DNA from: Rhizodiscina lignyota
Lineage: Eukaryota; Ascomycota; Dothideomycetes; Aulographales; Rhizodiscinaceae
DNA: 64,000 bases
Reading direction: 5' to 3'
NCBI GenBank assembly: GCA_010015805.1
Contig: ML978144.1
Location: 1-64,000, forward strand
Both the position numbers and the translations under genes were made by a program. Every line of letters starts with the position of its first letter. Position 1 is the stretch's first letter. Shown here piece by piece: positions 35,367 through 47,269 of this stretch. The notes beneath the pieces are model-generated. The model was not told where the DNA came from. It did not search any database and was given only the letters and a program-made list of their open reading frames with translations.

Positions 35367-35373
35367 TATAAGA
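35367..35373 (+). promoter_or_regulatory. Probable TATA box of the secreted-protein gene
   Basis: TATAAGA lies 102 bases upstream of the ATG at 35475, followed by a CT-rich leader. This fits a strongly regulated secretory gene. Confidence 0.4.
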
Positions 35374-35474
35374 AGGTAGAGTCCAGCTGTGGCACGGTAA
35401 CTCTCCCACCAGCCTTTTTGTTCTACCAGAAATCTCCCTCGCTCAATTTCTTTCATTCCGTCATTTCATACAAG

Positions 35475-36806
35475 ATGAAGTACACTGTCACTTCCTTGGC
35501 CTTTGGTCTGAGTGCATCTGCTGCCATTATGAAGCGGGAAGAGTGTTGCTTTCAGCTTCAAGCCAGTGGTGGAAAGACTGGCACCGTTGGCCAAATCTCA
35601 GATGGGCAGAATCGCGTTGGAGGCGGTCTATCGCCAGCAACTTATTGTATCAACAATGGTGCCATAACAGACTCAGCTGGTCGCGGCTGCGTTGTGACAG
35701 GTCCGACCAATCAGTTCCAGTGCGATTCTGGGGCAACTGGTGAGTGGAACAAAATCAACGTGAAAGCATTCTTTATCTGATAGATACAACTAGCTCAAAC
35801 CGGCTTCTCCATCAGCAGCAATGGGCAGCTATCTTACGAAGACAATGGCAACTTCTACGCCTGCAACACTGGCGAAAATAGCGAGTACAATGTCTACCCC
35901 GCAATCGGCAAGTCACCGGATAGCGAGGCCTGTGTAGAAGTCACATTAAGCACAAACGGCAAATGTGGATCTGGTCAGAGTCAATCTAGCATTGGCCAAG
36001 GGTCGTCTTCGGCAGCAACGTCAACAACACCAAAAGTATCACCATCGACGGAAACTCCCACTCCGTCAACCACACCAGCGGCTCCAAGTGGATCTTCGCA
36101 AAGCCCACAGCAGCCTTCGGAGACATATTCTACCCCGGAAACATATTCCACACCCCAACAGCCTTCCCAGACTTACTCGTCACCGCAAGAATCGAGCACT
36201 CCTCAACAGCCGGGGCAAACTGGAACTTGCGAAGTGTCCGAGAAGATTATCACCACGACCGTGACCCAGTCAGCTCAGGAGGGCGGAACCCAACAGTGCC
36301 AGTCCTCCACTGTGACGATCACGCAGCAACAGCAGACTCAAAAGCCGGAAACGGTTACCGTTACAGTCACGAGCCAGCAGCAAACGCAGCAGCCGGAGAC
36401 GATTACGATCACGCAGTCTGGCCAGCAATGTGAGGCGTCTACGGTTACAATCACTCAATCTGGAGAGAATTGCAAGGCTTCCACCATTCCCACACCGACT
36501 GAAAGTGGGGACAACAAACCATCCTCGATCATTGTGACACAATCTGAAGATTGTAGCACCTCATCATCTGCAGCTCAGACTTATCCGTCGAACAGCCTTG
36601 GCTCGAAGACATCTGGATATGCCTCGGAGACCTGGGGTTATGGCCAAGGCCAAGAGACGAAGAGTGCCGGAAAGTATTCAGGGCAGTCAGGAGTACCCGA
36701 AAGCAATTCGAAGCTGCCTTACGGGTATGGCTCGGAGACTGGGAAAGACTCAGAGAAGTCAACCGTACAGCCAAAGTCGACCGGTGGGTACAGCGCCGGA
36801 TGGTAG
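35475..36806 (+). CDS. Secreted Ser/Thr/Gln-rich cell-wall-type protein
   Basis: Exons 35475-35739 and 35794-36806 (54-base GT-AG intron), 425 residues. A signal peptide (residues 1-17) is followed by a dibasic KR at 20-21, a possible Kex2 site. Residues 22-160 form a cysteine-bearing domain (starting EECCFQLQASGGKTG, with paired Cys such as YCINNG and GRGCVVTG) seen at the N-terminus of many fungal wall glycoproteins. From residue 165 on the chain is Ser/Thr/Pro/Gln-rich, with imperfect repeats of STVTITQ and QQQTQ(Q/K)PETVT type between about residues 250 and 330, likely O-glycosylated. The C-terminus (STGGYSAGW) has no hydrophobic GPI-attachment tail, so it may be freely secreted or held in the wall non-covalently. 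Role inferred: wall or adhesion protein. Confidence 0.8.
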
Positions 36807-37658
36807 GAGTCAGAAGGCTCCTAGTGTCTGTGAATCAAAAACATTGCGCAAAAATATGCGATCATGGAAAAACAAGCTCGTGTATCATAGTGGATACCGA
36901 GGCCCGAGGACGTGAGAATCCGAGTTGCATTCAAGACTACGGATTGTGCTGAGCAGGACACATGCGGGAGACTAAATTCGCACAAAGCGATATCAAAGGA
37001 ATTTACAAGTCTATCTTACCATCCTGTATTTAATTTAAAAGAATAGTATTATGACTTAATGTAACGAGCTTCTGTCGTAAGAAATGCAGATGCTAAAGAT
37101 TGCCATTGCGTGTCCACAACCTACGGGACTTCATCTGCAAAGCGCAGTACCAACCCAACCAAACCCGCCCATGATACACTGTTCAATACTACTTTTGGTC
37201 ACATATGGAAATTCGGAAATACTTCACTTCCACCACTTATTCCGCTTAGTCAAGGTAGATTTCCAGTAGATAATCGCGGTGTGGGAACACCGAGACATTT
37301 CCGAGCGGCAAATATCAAACCAGGCCTCCCGATATCATTGACCCTGGACGCTGCCTTCAGCTGTGTGGTGACAATTATGCAATCCAATGGTAAGACATGA
37401 TACTTTACATCAGAATGTCTTTACAGGGGCCGAAAGGCGTACTCATTACTCTCACGCCTCGGTTTTGAGCAAAGTGCATTTTGATATACATGTTTCGTTA
37501 CTCATCTATTATGAAGCATTCGAATCAAGGCAACTAGCGCACTCTTTTACGATTTCAACTATATATGAATTTTCCCTATGGTGTTGAGGTATAAATAATG
37601 TATTGCCAAAGAGCACTCTTGCTCACCAGAGCACCGAGTAGCAGTAGCGTTCAACACA
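36807..37658. other. Intergenic region
   Basis: AT-rich, no supportable gene. The last 60 bases form the leader of the next gene, whose first two coding bases sit at its end. Confidence 0.4.
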
Positions 37659-38381
37659 ATGTAAGCACCGTGCCAGCATTTCCGCAATCAAAATGTCTGG
37701 AAACTAAGTAGAAACAGGGCCAACGATCTGCTGAACTCTGTTGTCCAAGCTCATGGCGGCCTTGAGCGTTGGGACCAGATCAAATCCATCGATGTGACAT
37801 TCAACTTCTCCGGATGGCTGCTGAAAGTCAAAGGATACCCCGAGCACTACCAGCCAACCATCACAGCGGAACGTCCCAACCCTCGCGATTCGTTCGCAGG
37901 ACACCTTCGCACCACTCTATGGGATGATCTGCAACTAACCTACTTCGTTGGCTACGCGGTGCATACGTACCTTACCGGCCCATTCTGCTTCACGTATCCG
38001 GGGTTCAGCACGCGTGAGCTGGAGCCGCACAACGAGCGCGGGCAGGCGTGGCGAGTGCTGGAGGTCACATTTCCCGACTTCAACGTCTTCGCGTCGCACA
38101 CGAAGGTCCAGAAGTATTACTTCCACCCGGAGACGTTCATGATGATGCGTATGGACTACGTCACCGATGTTGCGGCGGGTGTGGTGGCGCAGTATTGCTT
38201 CGACTATAAGAAGATTGGAGGATTGGTGTTCCCTTGCACCAGAAGGGTGACCCGGAGGATCAAAGAGACGGATGAGGCAGTGTTGGAGGGGCCAAGCAGC
38301 TTTATGCTGGACTACGTCGAAATCACTCTGAATGAAGAGAATGGATCGATTATTAAGGGAAGTGGCGACTGGTTCTTGTAG
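37659..38381 (+). CDS. Conserved hypothetical protein; start codon split by an intron
   Basis: The coding frame opens at 37718 but has no ATG for a long way. The sequence AT at 37659-37660, followed by a GT-AG intron (37661-37717), joins to G at 37718 to make ATG. This gives 221 residues beginning MANDLLNSVVQAHGGLERW. That N-terminus resembles the AHGGLxRW opening of a group of uncharacterised fungal and bacterial proteins with a lipoprotein-localisation-like beta fold. The body has alternating hydrophobic strands (VTFNFSGWLLKVKGYPEHY, then GFSTRELEP, VLEVTFPDFNVFASHTKVQK), consistent with a half-barrel that binds a lipid or small hydrophobic molecule. There is no signal peptide. Function is unknown and the fold suggestion is inference. 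Confidence 0.75.
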
Positions 38382-41300
38382 ATTCTCATCGGCAAATGAA
38401 ATATAAACAAGTTGGGGGAGGGGAAACTATTTTCTCTGGCCTATACACTAATTAGTTAATACTTCTTTGATCCTGTGAAGACGAAATTTCGAAAACAACT
38501 GGGTTTTGTGTAAACAAAAGCGAACTTTTTCAGAGACGACTCGTCAGTATCGGAGAACTTTCAAACATGCGGTAAGCTAGAATACTCATCCAATCATCTC
38601 GTCCTCCTCATCTAAGATGTTAACGCTTGTTCTCACAGCCAGGGTTGCCACTGATGCGGCTGCTGTCGAACACTGCGCATTTAGCCTTGGCAAGATGTGT
38701 AGTTGTAGTTGTTGTAAGTCTTGCCAAATGGGATCAGCCCGCTGGATATTGAGGCATAGGACGGCGACGGTGGATAATCATCGTCAGCCGAACTGTGGTT
38801 CTAGTTTCCGCTCGTCGAAGCGCCAATAAGTGTAGCTTTTCGGGAGGTGACGGGCGAGTGTGAGCCGCTGAGACTGCTCCGGATAGTGCACTTTGCAGTT
38901 CCCGCAACGCAGCAATTCATGATGACGACCGTATCGCATTGGCGTTCTGATAGCGTGTCCTAGACTGCATGGAAATGTACTTCGCCCCCCTTAGGGCTGG
39001 GACCATCGGCACAGTAAGTAAGGTGTCCTTCTCGCTTCAGGTAATGAATATGGTTACTCACCAGCACCAGAGCAGTTTATGTCTTGGCTTTCCCGCCTTC
39101 AGTTTTGTAACGGCCACCATGGCCGCCAAAAAACAATACAGAGAGTTTTCGACGCCCACAGGTATGCGAGCTTATCCATCAGGCGTCCCTTCGCGCAAAG
39201 TTCTCCGGCTCATGTTTTATTCTCTCATGAGAGCACACGGCGATCTTACTTCATGTCCGCAGTCTCTCCAGACGACGTCGCCTAGCTGACGGATAGCATT
39301 GACATCCTCTCGACCAGAATCGCGGAAATAAAATTAGTTCCAAGTCACTTTGCCGTAGCGGAATTCAGAGCGAGAAAAGAGATCCTCCAAATCCGAATAT
39401 TCCCACGTCCTGAGTGCCTAGCAGAAGGCGATAATTCTTGTTGTTAATTCGGTGTCGTAACAAATCTGTTCGGTATCAGAAATGTTAGTGGTTGAGAATG
39501 TGTGACGATGATCTGAATGGATTTTAGATATCAGTACTCACGAGCTTTTATAAAGTACCCCCTCTGTATGCAACTATAACTTAGACAGACACGAACCACT
39601 CCGTTCTTTATGTCTGTGTCTCGCAAAGTCTTACCAGCTCGCTCGCAATAGAGACTTCGGGCACTGAGTGAAGAAATTTGAAGCCTGTCTTGAAAAGGGG
39701 AAGAATAATAAGGCGGAACATAGCGCAAACTGATCCATAGATACCAGAATACAGTGTGTCCAATATATATTGGCGTAAGAGCAGAAAGAAAGGCACGAAA
39801 GAAACCGTGAATGAAGTGAGAAAATCTCAGATCCGGGAGAGACATCAGCGCACGCGGTCTCATGGCAATGGGCACCGCCCGTTCGCACCGCAGGGAGACC
39901 GAGACACGTTGTTACAGTGGCTTGGGCGGGTCGAAAACAAGCGAAATACACTGCCAAATCAAGTTTCAGACATTTCCTCACAAGGGACTTGGACAAGCCG
40001 GTGCGCCGCTGCAAAGCCAGGCGGCGACTCTAAAAGAGACCTTTGTAACGCGATGTGAGTGGTTCAGAAACAATGTGGAATTCTAGTACTAAGGTTCTAA
40101 GACACAGAGTCGGTATCAAGATGGCATCATTCATGAATCGACTATAGAATTGATTTCACTTAGCTGTGTCCTAAAGTCGCCGAGCCCACTGAGCCGCTCA
40201 ATCATTAATCGTGATTCGTGCTTACAGCGACGGCTGAGAGCCGTACGGGCTGAGGTCGCTGGCCCTCCAGGGGGAACACCACTTATTGTGGTTCCTCGTC
40301 GTGCTGCCATGCTAAGAACGGACAATGTTCTGGAAGTAGGAAGATGAGTAGAGCTAGACATGTCATGTCTTTGGTGGAGTGACTCCCAAGGGAATCATCA
40401 GAGGGTATGATGTGCTTCCATGCCATTCCAATTTCCAATTTTCAATGTTGCACAGGGGGTGAGAGACAGGAAGACCCAGGAATCTTCGTTAAAGTGAGGC
40501 TGCCTAACGGTCCTGACTAAGGGACTCAATGCGGAAGTCCAAGTATCAGAGTGTATGAAGTTGGTAGATAGATATAACGTCCAACCAGAATGGGCAAGTG
40601 GTGTGGCATGCAGTGGGTCTAGATGTCAGCACTTTAAATTTCGATTTATCGGCAGACAAACGATCGCAGCATCACAATGCCTGCATACTGGCGCGATTCA
40701 CACACATCTTAGGCCGCAATCCGTACTCAGCCGCTCTCCTAGCAAAAGGGCCTTTTGCCGCACGTCCTACAAGCGAGCCGCGCGCGGGACATGCGGCGCT
40801 TACGACGATCGGAGGGATGTTGATGTTGCTGAGCTGAATTCGGCCCGCTCCTCTATAAGCTGAGCTCTCTGGACGCATTGGCCGGCCCGGGAGATGATGT
40901 CTATGGTTTGGGTTGCGGAATGATCGCCTCGAGACGGCGATCAGGCATAGTGACTCGGGTTCGCGCGGCTGACAAGCCGATTTGCGGGCTCGTCGCTTAA
41001 CATATTTGCAATTCGCGCTGAGTGTTTGGCATGTCGGAGCGATCTCCCATAAAGGGACGGTTGGAACGGGACGAGCAGCTGCGGTGCAGAAGTGTTAAGG
41101 CATCAATGGATGACTCGCGCGATGCATCGGGATCGGCCAATGTCCAGATTGGGATCACTGAGTCGCGAGCGAGAGAAGAGCTGGAAGCAATGGTTTGGCG
41201 CGAAGAAGAGCGAGCTGACTCGTCCAGTAGGTATGTTTCAGATGCGTATACCGGGGGGAATGCAGGGCCAGGAACTCACGAAAGAATCTTGCTGCCGTGA

Positions 41301-44300
41301 TGATCGCAGTGGGCTCGGTCGGGAGGAGAGACAATTGACTAAGAGTGGGTTCGAGAGCATGTTCATGATGTAAGCTCCAAACTGCGGTGACGGAGATATT
41401 CCAGAAGCCTGTGAAACAGGGTGGTGCGGTTGGACGACTGAAGCAGAGGAAGAAACTCGTCGTAGTTGAATGTTTACGATTTCGAACAGAATCAGGTGAG
41501 GTATCGTGGACGCCAAGGACGGATGGCAGATGACAGTTGACATGGCGTTGCTCCCACGGAAGGAGCTGCATGACCTGATTAGCCCGCGGGGAGATTTCAC
41601 CAAAGTGCGTCCAGCAGGATTGGCCTCGGACGACCCCGCAAGTCAAAAGTTGAGAAGGACAGGAAGGTCTTTACGGTCTATATTCAACTGTGGAGCTACT
41701 GTGGAGCAGTTGGCATTGTGAGTAGTTAGTCAAACGACGAAGCTGCGAGTTTGGTCGGGATGTTCCTGAATACCTCGTCTACTTGGCAGTTGGTATACAC
41801 ATCCGTCACCTCGCGGAACGGGTGGAGATGCGAAGTCGGAACCGCTTCTGGAACACCCCCGATGTAAGCGATTGGACATATACATCGCGCAGTTTTTAGG
41901 GTCTAGTGTTTCTTAATGCGAATACGGGGATTGTGGATATCGAAGGAGGGGTATATGTCCATCGTTGTAACGGTTGAGGCATCGAGCTCGAGCCCTACGA
42001 GGCTCAAAGGACCGTTTGGACACGACTAAGTAAGGTTCCACTGCTCTCGCAATCGCCCTGCAGGGTGAGGGCAGTCTGATGCTGGTGATAGAACACGTGC
42101 TGGAAAAGTCAATGGGGATTAAGGTTCTAACGGTCTCTAGCGTCAGGGAATAGTAAGCCAAGAACGTTCAGGCAGAAAGAAACATTTGACGGGCCAAAGC
42201 TGTCCATTGGGTGTAATATGACTGCGGGAGCGGCCGCTCTGCCATAATCATTGAAGAATTTGTTTTTGGCCGTGCAGTGTGATCCCATGCCCCAAGAGTT
42301 TCAAGAATCTGCTGGAAAAGGTGAAGTGGTCAGGTAGTAGAGTCAGGACAGGAGGAAAGCCAAGCTCAGGAACGACTCAGCTAGGCTCAATTTACAGCGA
42401 GTCATCACTTCCTTGCTGTGATCCTTCGCATTCAGGATGCCCTTCCACCGATTGCGCGAAATGATTCTCGAAATCTGAAAAGCGCAAGGTACCTCGCACG
42501 ATCCACAGCTAATGCACAGGCACCCTGGTGGTCCTGGAGTGAACATTTGCGGCAAAGCGTGATTCAAGTGTGCATTTTGCAGCACTGCAGCCGGGGAGGA
42601 ACAGCTGCGAACTGCTCCGTAAAAGGCAAGACGCCAAGCCACCTGCAGAGCACGAGCTGCCGATTTGATAGAGGAGAGAAGACATGGAGGAGGAAAGGAG
42701 ATATTGTTGGACAGATGGTAGATTCTCACCGTTGCGCCTGCGAGATTTCGATGGCGCAGTTGCGGGAAGATGTTTTAGCCTGACGACAGGTGCAGCTGTT
42801 TTCTGCGTCTCGCTATCCACTGCGCATGCCTCTGTCGTTTCTGAAACGCTGCCAGACTGCTCATGCAGCACGAAGGAAGTTTCCTTGATTGGACGAAGAG
42901 AGAGCAAGTACGGCAATAACGCGTGGATTGCAACAGCGTCAGATTCAATCATTCTCCACTTCCGGCGTGATGGCTGATGAGGAGTGGATGGAAATGGAGA
43001 TGTTCGGGGCCCCTGTCCAGCTATTCTGACCGCCTGGGTGAGGCGTTCGACAACCCTGACAGCCCATGTGGTGGCTGGCAGCTCCGCAAGCACCCACGTT
43101 CTGATCAGAAAATGATGTGATTTGCAAGGCACTTTTTGCAACTGAACCTCGTCGTCATCACGATAAGGACAAGGACGTCAGTCGCCGCCTAAGGGCTCGG
43201 AAGTGATGTCCTTTTCGGTAGGGCAGCAATGGATCAGCATGCGAAACGCAGCATGCCCAATTACGAGTCTGATTGGCAACTATTGTCCAGTAGCGTAGCT
43301 TCGGAGAGAAAAGTACATGAGTATCACCAGGGCACCGTGAGCTAGTAAGGCGATCCCCCAGAACCGTTGGAGTTGGGCCAGGAACAGCTTTGGACGCTCC
43401 AGCAAGGCCGCACCATCGCTCATCGAGTCATTGTGACCTCTCTCTGCAGCACGCGTGCGTTGAGCGTTAGAGATTCGAAGCAACGCCTTGCCATGTTCCT
43501 GCGATCTGCTCGTCCGCAAGCAGCTCGAGCACCCTGCATCCGGGCCCTCTGGCAGCAGGAGGGTGATGAGCAAGAGGGCAAGGCCTGGAGCGACGTCGGA
43601 CACGCCTCCGCATGTCTCGCCGCCAAGTCCGCTTTTGGGATGGGCCGACGTGATCCGCAAACTGCTGGAGCAGACTCCACAAAGACAGATATGCGCGTGG
43701 ATGGCGTATACGCGCCACTGTCAGCCATGGCGAGTCTGCTCTGGCCGTATCGCCCACTCATTTCGGGGTGGAGGTCGAGAGCGGCGTGCTCGTGTCACTA
43801 GTCGTCGGCGCAGTAGGGCCGGTATGGGAATCGGGGAATGGCAGGGCACTAGAGCAATCCGACCTCGTTCGCCTTGAGTTGGAGAGACCCCGGCGAGGGC
43901 AGAGCAGTGCACTTTGCCCTCTTCATCCGTAGCGGTAGTCCGGAACGCAAGGCCGGAGCAGGCATGCCTGCGCTCGAGGCTAGCCCCATCAACGACATGC
44001 AGCTGCAGCCGCTCGCAAGCGCAGAAAGGAGGAGAGACAATGGAACCGGCGCACAGACGTCTCCTCACGCGCAGAGCGGACGGTGTAGCTGTGGAGGTGG
44101 AGGTGGAGATGATGGACCAGAAGCAAGTGCGCGCCGTTCTTTGCTTGATTCGTGCTCGCAAGCATGTACTCGTGTGCATAGTGGGCAGCAGAGACAGCAG
44201 CAGAGACAGCGCGCGTGCTTCGCAGATGGAGGAGCATTAGCAGCGATATAGCGGGCAGCGCGCCAGGAGGCGCATCCAGGGCGATGTGTGCAAGGGCAGG

Positions 44301-44350
44301 CAGGCGGCGATAGGAGGGGAGTACAGGCAGCTAGCGGTGGGGAGGAGCTG

Positions 44351-44383
44351 GGCACACAGTAGGCACACAGTAGGCACACAGTA
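44351..44383. repeat. Three perfect copies of an 11-bp tandem repeat
   Basis: The unit ggcacacagta is repeated three times without mismatch, about 1.2 kb upstream of the WOPR gene start. Confidence 0.8.
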
Positions 44384-44608
44384 GAGCAATCCTCTCCGCC
44401 ACGCGGTGAGAGCGTGTCAGTGGGAGGGGACGATAGCAGAGGCACATATAGCTGGCGAGCCCATGCTTCGATCCGCCTTCCGCGAGATATCGACAACTGC
44501 GCCTGCGCCTGCCAATCACCGGCGGGCAGTCACTTCACTGCACTTGCACTTGCCCTACACTGCATTGCACCTGCTGCGCTCGCACGGGGCCGATTGATCT
44601 GCTCGACT

Positions 44609-44636
44609 CCCATCCCATCCATCCCATCCCATCCCA
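44609..44636. repeat. CATCC-type microsatellite
   Basis: An imperfect run of catcc/catccc units in the pyrimidine-rich leader of the WOPR gene. Confidence 0.75.
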
Positions 44637-45569
44637 ATTGGAAGGCCCCGCGCTCTCACCACGCTCGTTCATCGCTTCACGCTGCTAGCCAGGGCCTTGC
44701 CGGCTCCGCGCGCTGCCTAGTCGTCTTGCCGCCGTCGCTCGGGTTGGAGACAGCTCCAACGCTTCCCGCAACGCTTGACTTGCACAGCAGGGTCATCCCT
44801 CTTAACGTAACGGCCCGACTGCGCAGCTGGACCTCAAAATCACCTCACCCCCTCCTCAGCGCTCGCCTCGCACAGTACAGATTACTTCTGGCTACCGTAC
44901 ACGCACTCTCCCCGGCCCCGTCACCTGTGTCAGTGTGTGCCGCTCGCGCCCGCCAGTTCACGCGCTGCCGTTGCGCTGCTCACCCCCACTCGGGCAGCAT
45001 GACAATCGGCCACTATTGAAACAACCAATACCCTGCTCCGCTCGAAGCAGCGGCCGTACATTTACCAGCCCCAACTCGCCTCGCCTACAATATTGTGTGA
45101 TACCGGCTGGATACACTCGACTTCGCCTCTGCCCGATTTGACCGTCCGGCTCTGCTGCAGGAACCGGACCCTCGCCGACCAGCATTTCGCCGAAGCGAGA
45201 GCTCGTGCGCGTGCCGGATGTCACAGGTTTATCACGTCCAGTCCAAGCGATTTCGCAGCTTTCTCGCAGCTTTCCGCGTCATTCACTCACGTACCCAAGC
45301 CGTACCCTCTCCAAGCCACCAAGTGCCTGCTGCACATAATTGGCCGGGCTCCCAGCAAGCCATCGTTGCCTTGCAGCACGCCCGCCTCAAACACAACACC
45401 TCCCGCTAGCTCTTCTCTTCCGCCTTACACCAATTGAACCTCCACATCCTGGACAACTATCGACCGCACCTTCAATTAAGTCCAGGCAAAAACCGTCGTC
45501 GACTTCGAATGCTGTTGCCCAGAAGTACCTCTCACCGCTTTACTACTGCATGCGTGGCGTCCTGCAAAC

Positions 45570-47269
45570 ATGCCTCTACGCGGTAGTACCGATCTCGACT
45601 ACACCTGGTACGGCGTGCTTGTTACCGACTGTGATGCCCTCCTCGTGCTGGAAAAGTGCTTGAAGGTGAAAACCTTTTTCATCTGTTTGGGGGCACTCTG
45701 TTACTAAATTAGTCCTAGGGTGAACTGGCTCATATTCCTCGACGGCCACACGATTCTGAGAGAACTAGGCTGATTAAGAGCGGATCGATCTTTGTCTACG
45801 AGTCAAATGCATCTGGCATCAAACGATGGACGGACGGCATCAACTGGAGCCCAAGTAGGATCCTAACCAACTTTCTCGTCTATCATGAACTGGAAAAGGC
45901 ACCACCACCTGGAGAGAAGAAGCGTGCAATCAAACGAAAGCGATCTGAGACCGAATTTGACGACCAAGATCCGAAAACGGCGCAGAGGACTTTGATCGAG
46001 GAGGAGTGGACTGACGACGACCGCCGATTGATGGGCTCCCCCCAGGACAACTACGGCTGGAAAGCTGGCGGCCTGGTCAAGAAAACCTACTCATTCGATT
46101 TCCGAGGTGCTTCTCACCACATCATCTCCTACTTCAATCCTGAAGATGTTCGATCTGGAGATCTGAAGCGTCCAATTCATTGCAAGACGTTCCAGGAGAC
46201 CTTCATTCGCCCAGAACTCATCGAACAGGGTGCTCGCTCGAGGAATCCGATCACAGAGGCTCAGATCGAACAGCAACGATGGGAGCGACCGTTGTACCAG
46301 AATGACTCCCCTGTGTCATTGATGCGGCAGTTTCCAGTCTCGCAGGGCATCTCGTACCCTGCCACAGGTCAGATAGTGGACTACACCTCATCTTCACACA
46401 AGCAGACGTTTTCGCAGTCTCACGCTCCTATGCACAGGCCTTCCATCCATTTCCCAGCAGATGAGAGCATGTACCAATCAGCCACGACCGGCTATCAGCA
46501 GCCGATGGGCCAAGGCCCTATGCATGCACGACATGCATCGATTTCAGGCTCTATCAACGAGGGCTTCCAGAGACCGCAGCTTCAAGATGGCCTTGCGCGA
46601 ATAACGATTCCAATCGATGCTGCCTCTGAGAGCTCCTACCAGACGCCAACATCGGCAATTCAACGTGCCCGTGGTCATCCTTCTGTCAACCACAGTCCTA
46701 TTGACTTGAAGTCGGCTTCTGTTTTCGAGGAGGATGAACCAACTGAGCCGTCGTACGCACCGATTACGCATGCGCGCCCCGAATACTCGCTTGTCACTTC
46801 TGCACCGCACGGCATGCCATCCGTAGACGCGTCCTACTCACATGCAATCACTCGACCTCTGTATCATGCTCCGCACACGACTTCGCATATTCACGAGACT
46901 CACGCATATTACGCTCCATCGCACATGCCGGGCCCTCCCCCGGCGAAGAAAGGCCGCATCGAAACTTCGTATCAAAACCCGAACTTTACTACTCCTTCCT
47001 GGGAACGTTCAATATCTGCGCCGGTGGCAGGAGCTGGCATTTCAGTCGCGCAGCATGACCAGGCAGGTCTTGCTGTTCATGTAGCACCATTCGAAGCGAT
47101 GTCCTTCCCTCACGGTACAGCTGGCTTCCCCGCAGGCCATGGCTACGCATACTCCTACGCACCGGACCATGTACCATATGGCGATATGGGCGCGGATTTC
47201 GGCGCAACGCAAGCACCTGGCATGTACAATATCCAGGGTTTCTCGCCGCAACTTGCCGCACCTAGTTGA
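45570..47269 (+). CDS. WOPR-domain (Gti1/Pac2) transcription regulator, WOR1/RYP1/SGE1-like
   Basis: Exons 45570-45665 and 45719-47269 (53-base GT-AG intron), 548 residues. The WOPR DNA-binding domain has two conserved boxes. Box 1 at about residues 12-110 includes TWYGVLVTDCDALLVLEKCL, then SGSIFVYESNASGIKRWTDG and INWSPSRILTNFLVYHEL. Box 2 at about 155-205 includes YSFDFRGASHHIISYF and KTFQETFIRPELIE. A basic linker (KKRAIKRKR) between them could be a nuclear signal. The rest is Gln/Pro/His/Ser/Tyr-rich and disordered, as in other members. Family role: master regulators of morphology and virulence (Wor1 white-opaque switch, Ryp1 yeast phase, Sge1 effector expression). The gene has a huge upstream intergenic region, also typical of WOR1-like genes. 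Which paralogue (Wor1 or Pac2) it is cannot be fixed by eye, though the SPSR and RWTDG motifs favour the Wor1/Ryp1 side. Confidence 0.9.

Larger units (their letters stand above)
38382..45569. other. 7.2-kb gene-free region upstream of the WOPR regulator
   Basis: No frame here has family features, and open frames overlap on both strands without preference. The left part (38.4-42.7 kb) is of mixed composition; from about 43.3 kb it becomes GC-rich. From about 44.5 kb to the ATG at 45570 it is pyrimidine-rich on the + strand, like a long 5' leader. It holds two simple repeats (44351-44383 and 44609-44636). It probably contains the extended regulatory region, a long 5' UTR, and perhaps non-coding transcripts of the downstream gene; this is inference from position and composition. 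Confidence 0.45.

Noticed and set aside
43367-43801. 144-codon frame in the gene-free region
   Set aside because: Overlaps open frames in other frames and on the other strand of similar length; GC-driven, with no motif.
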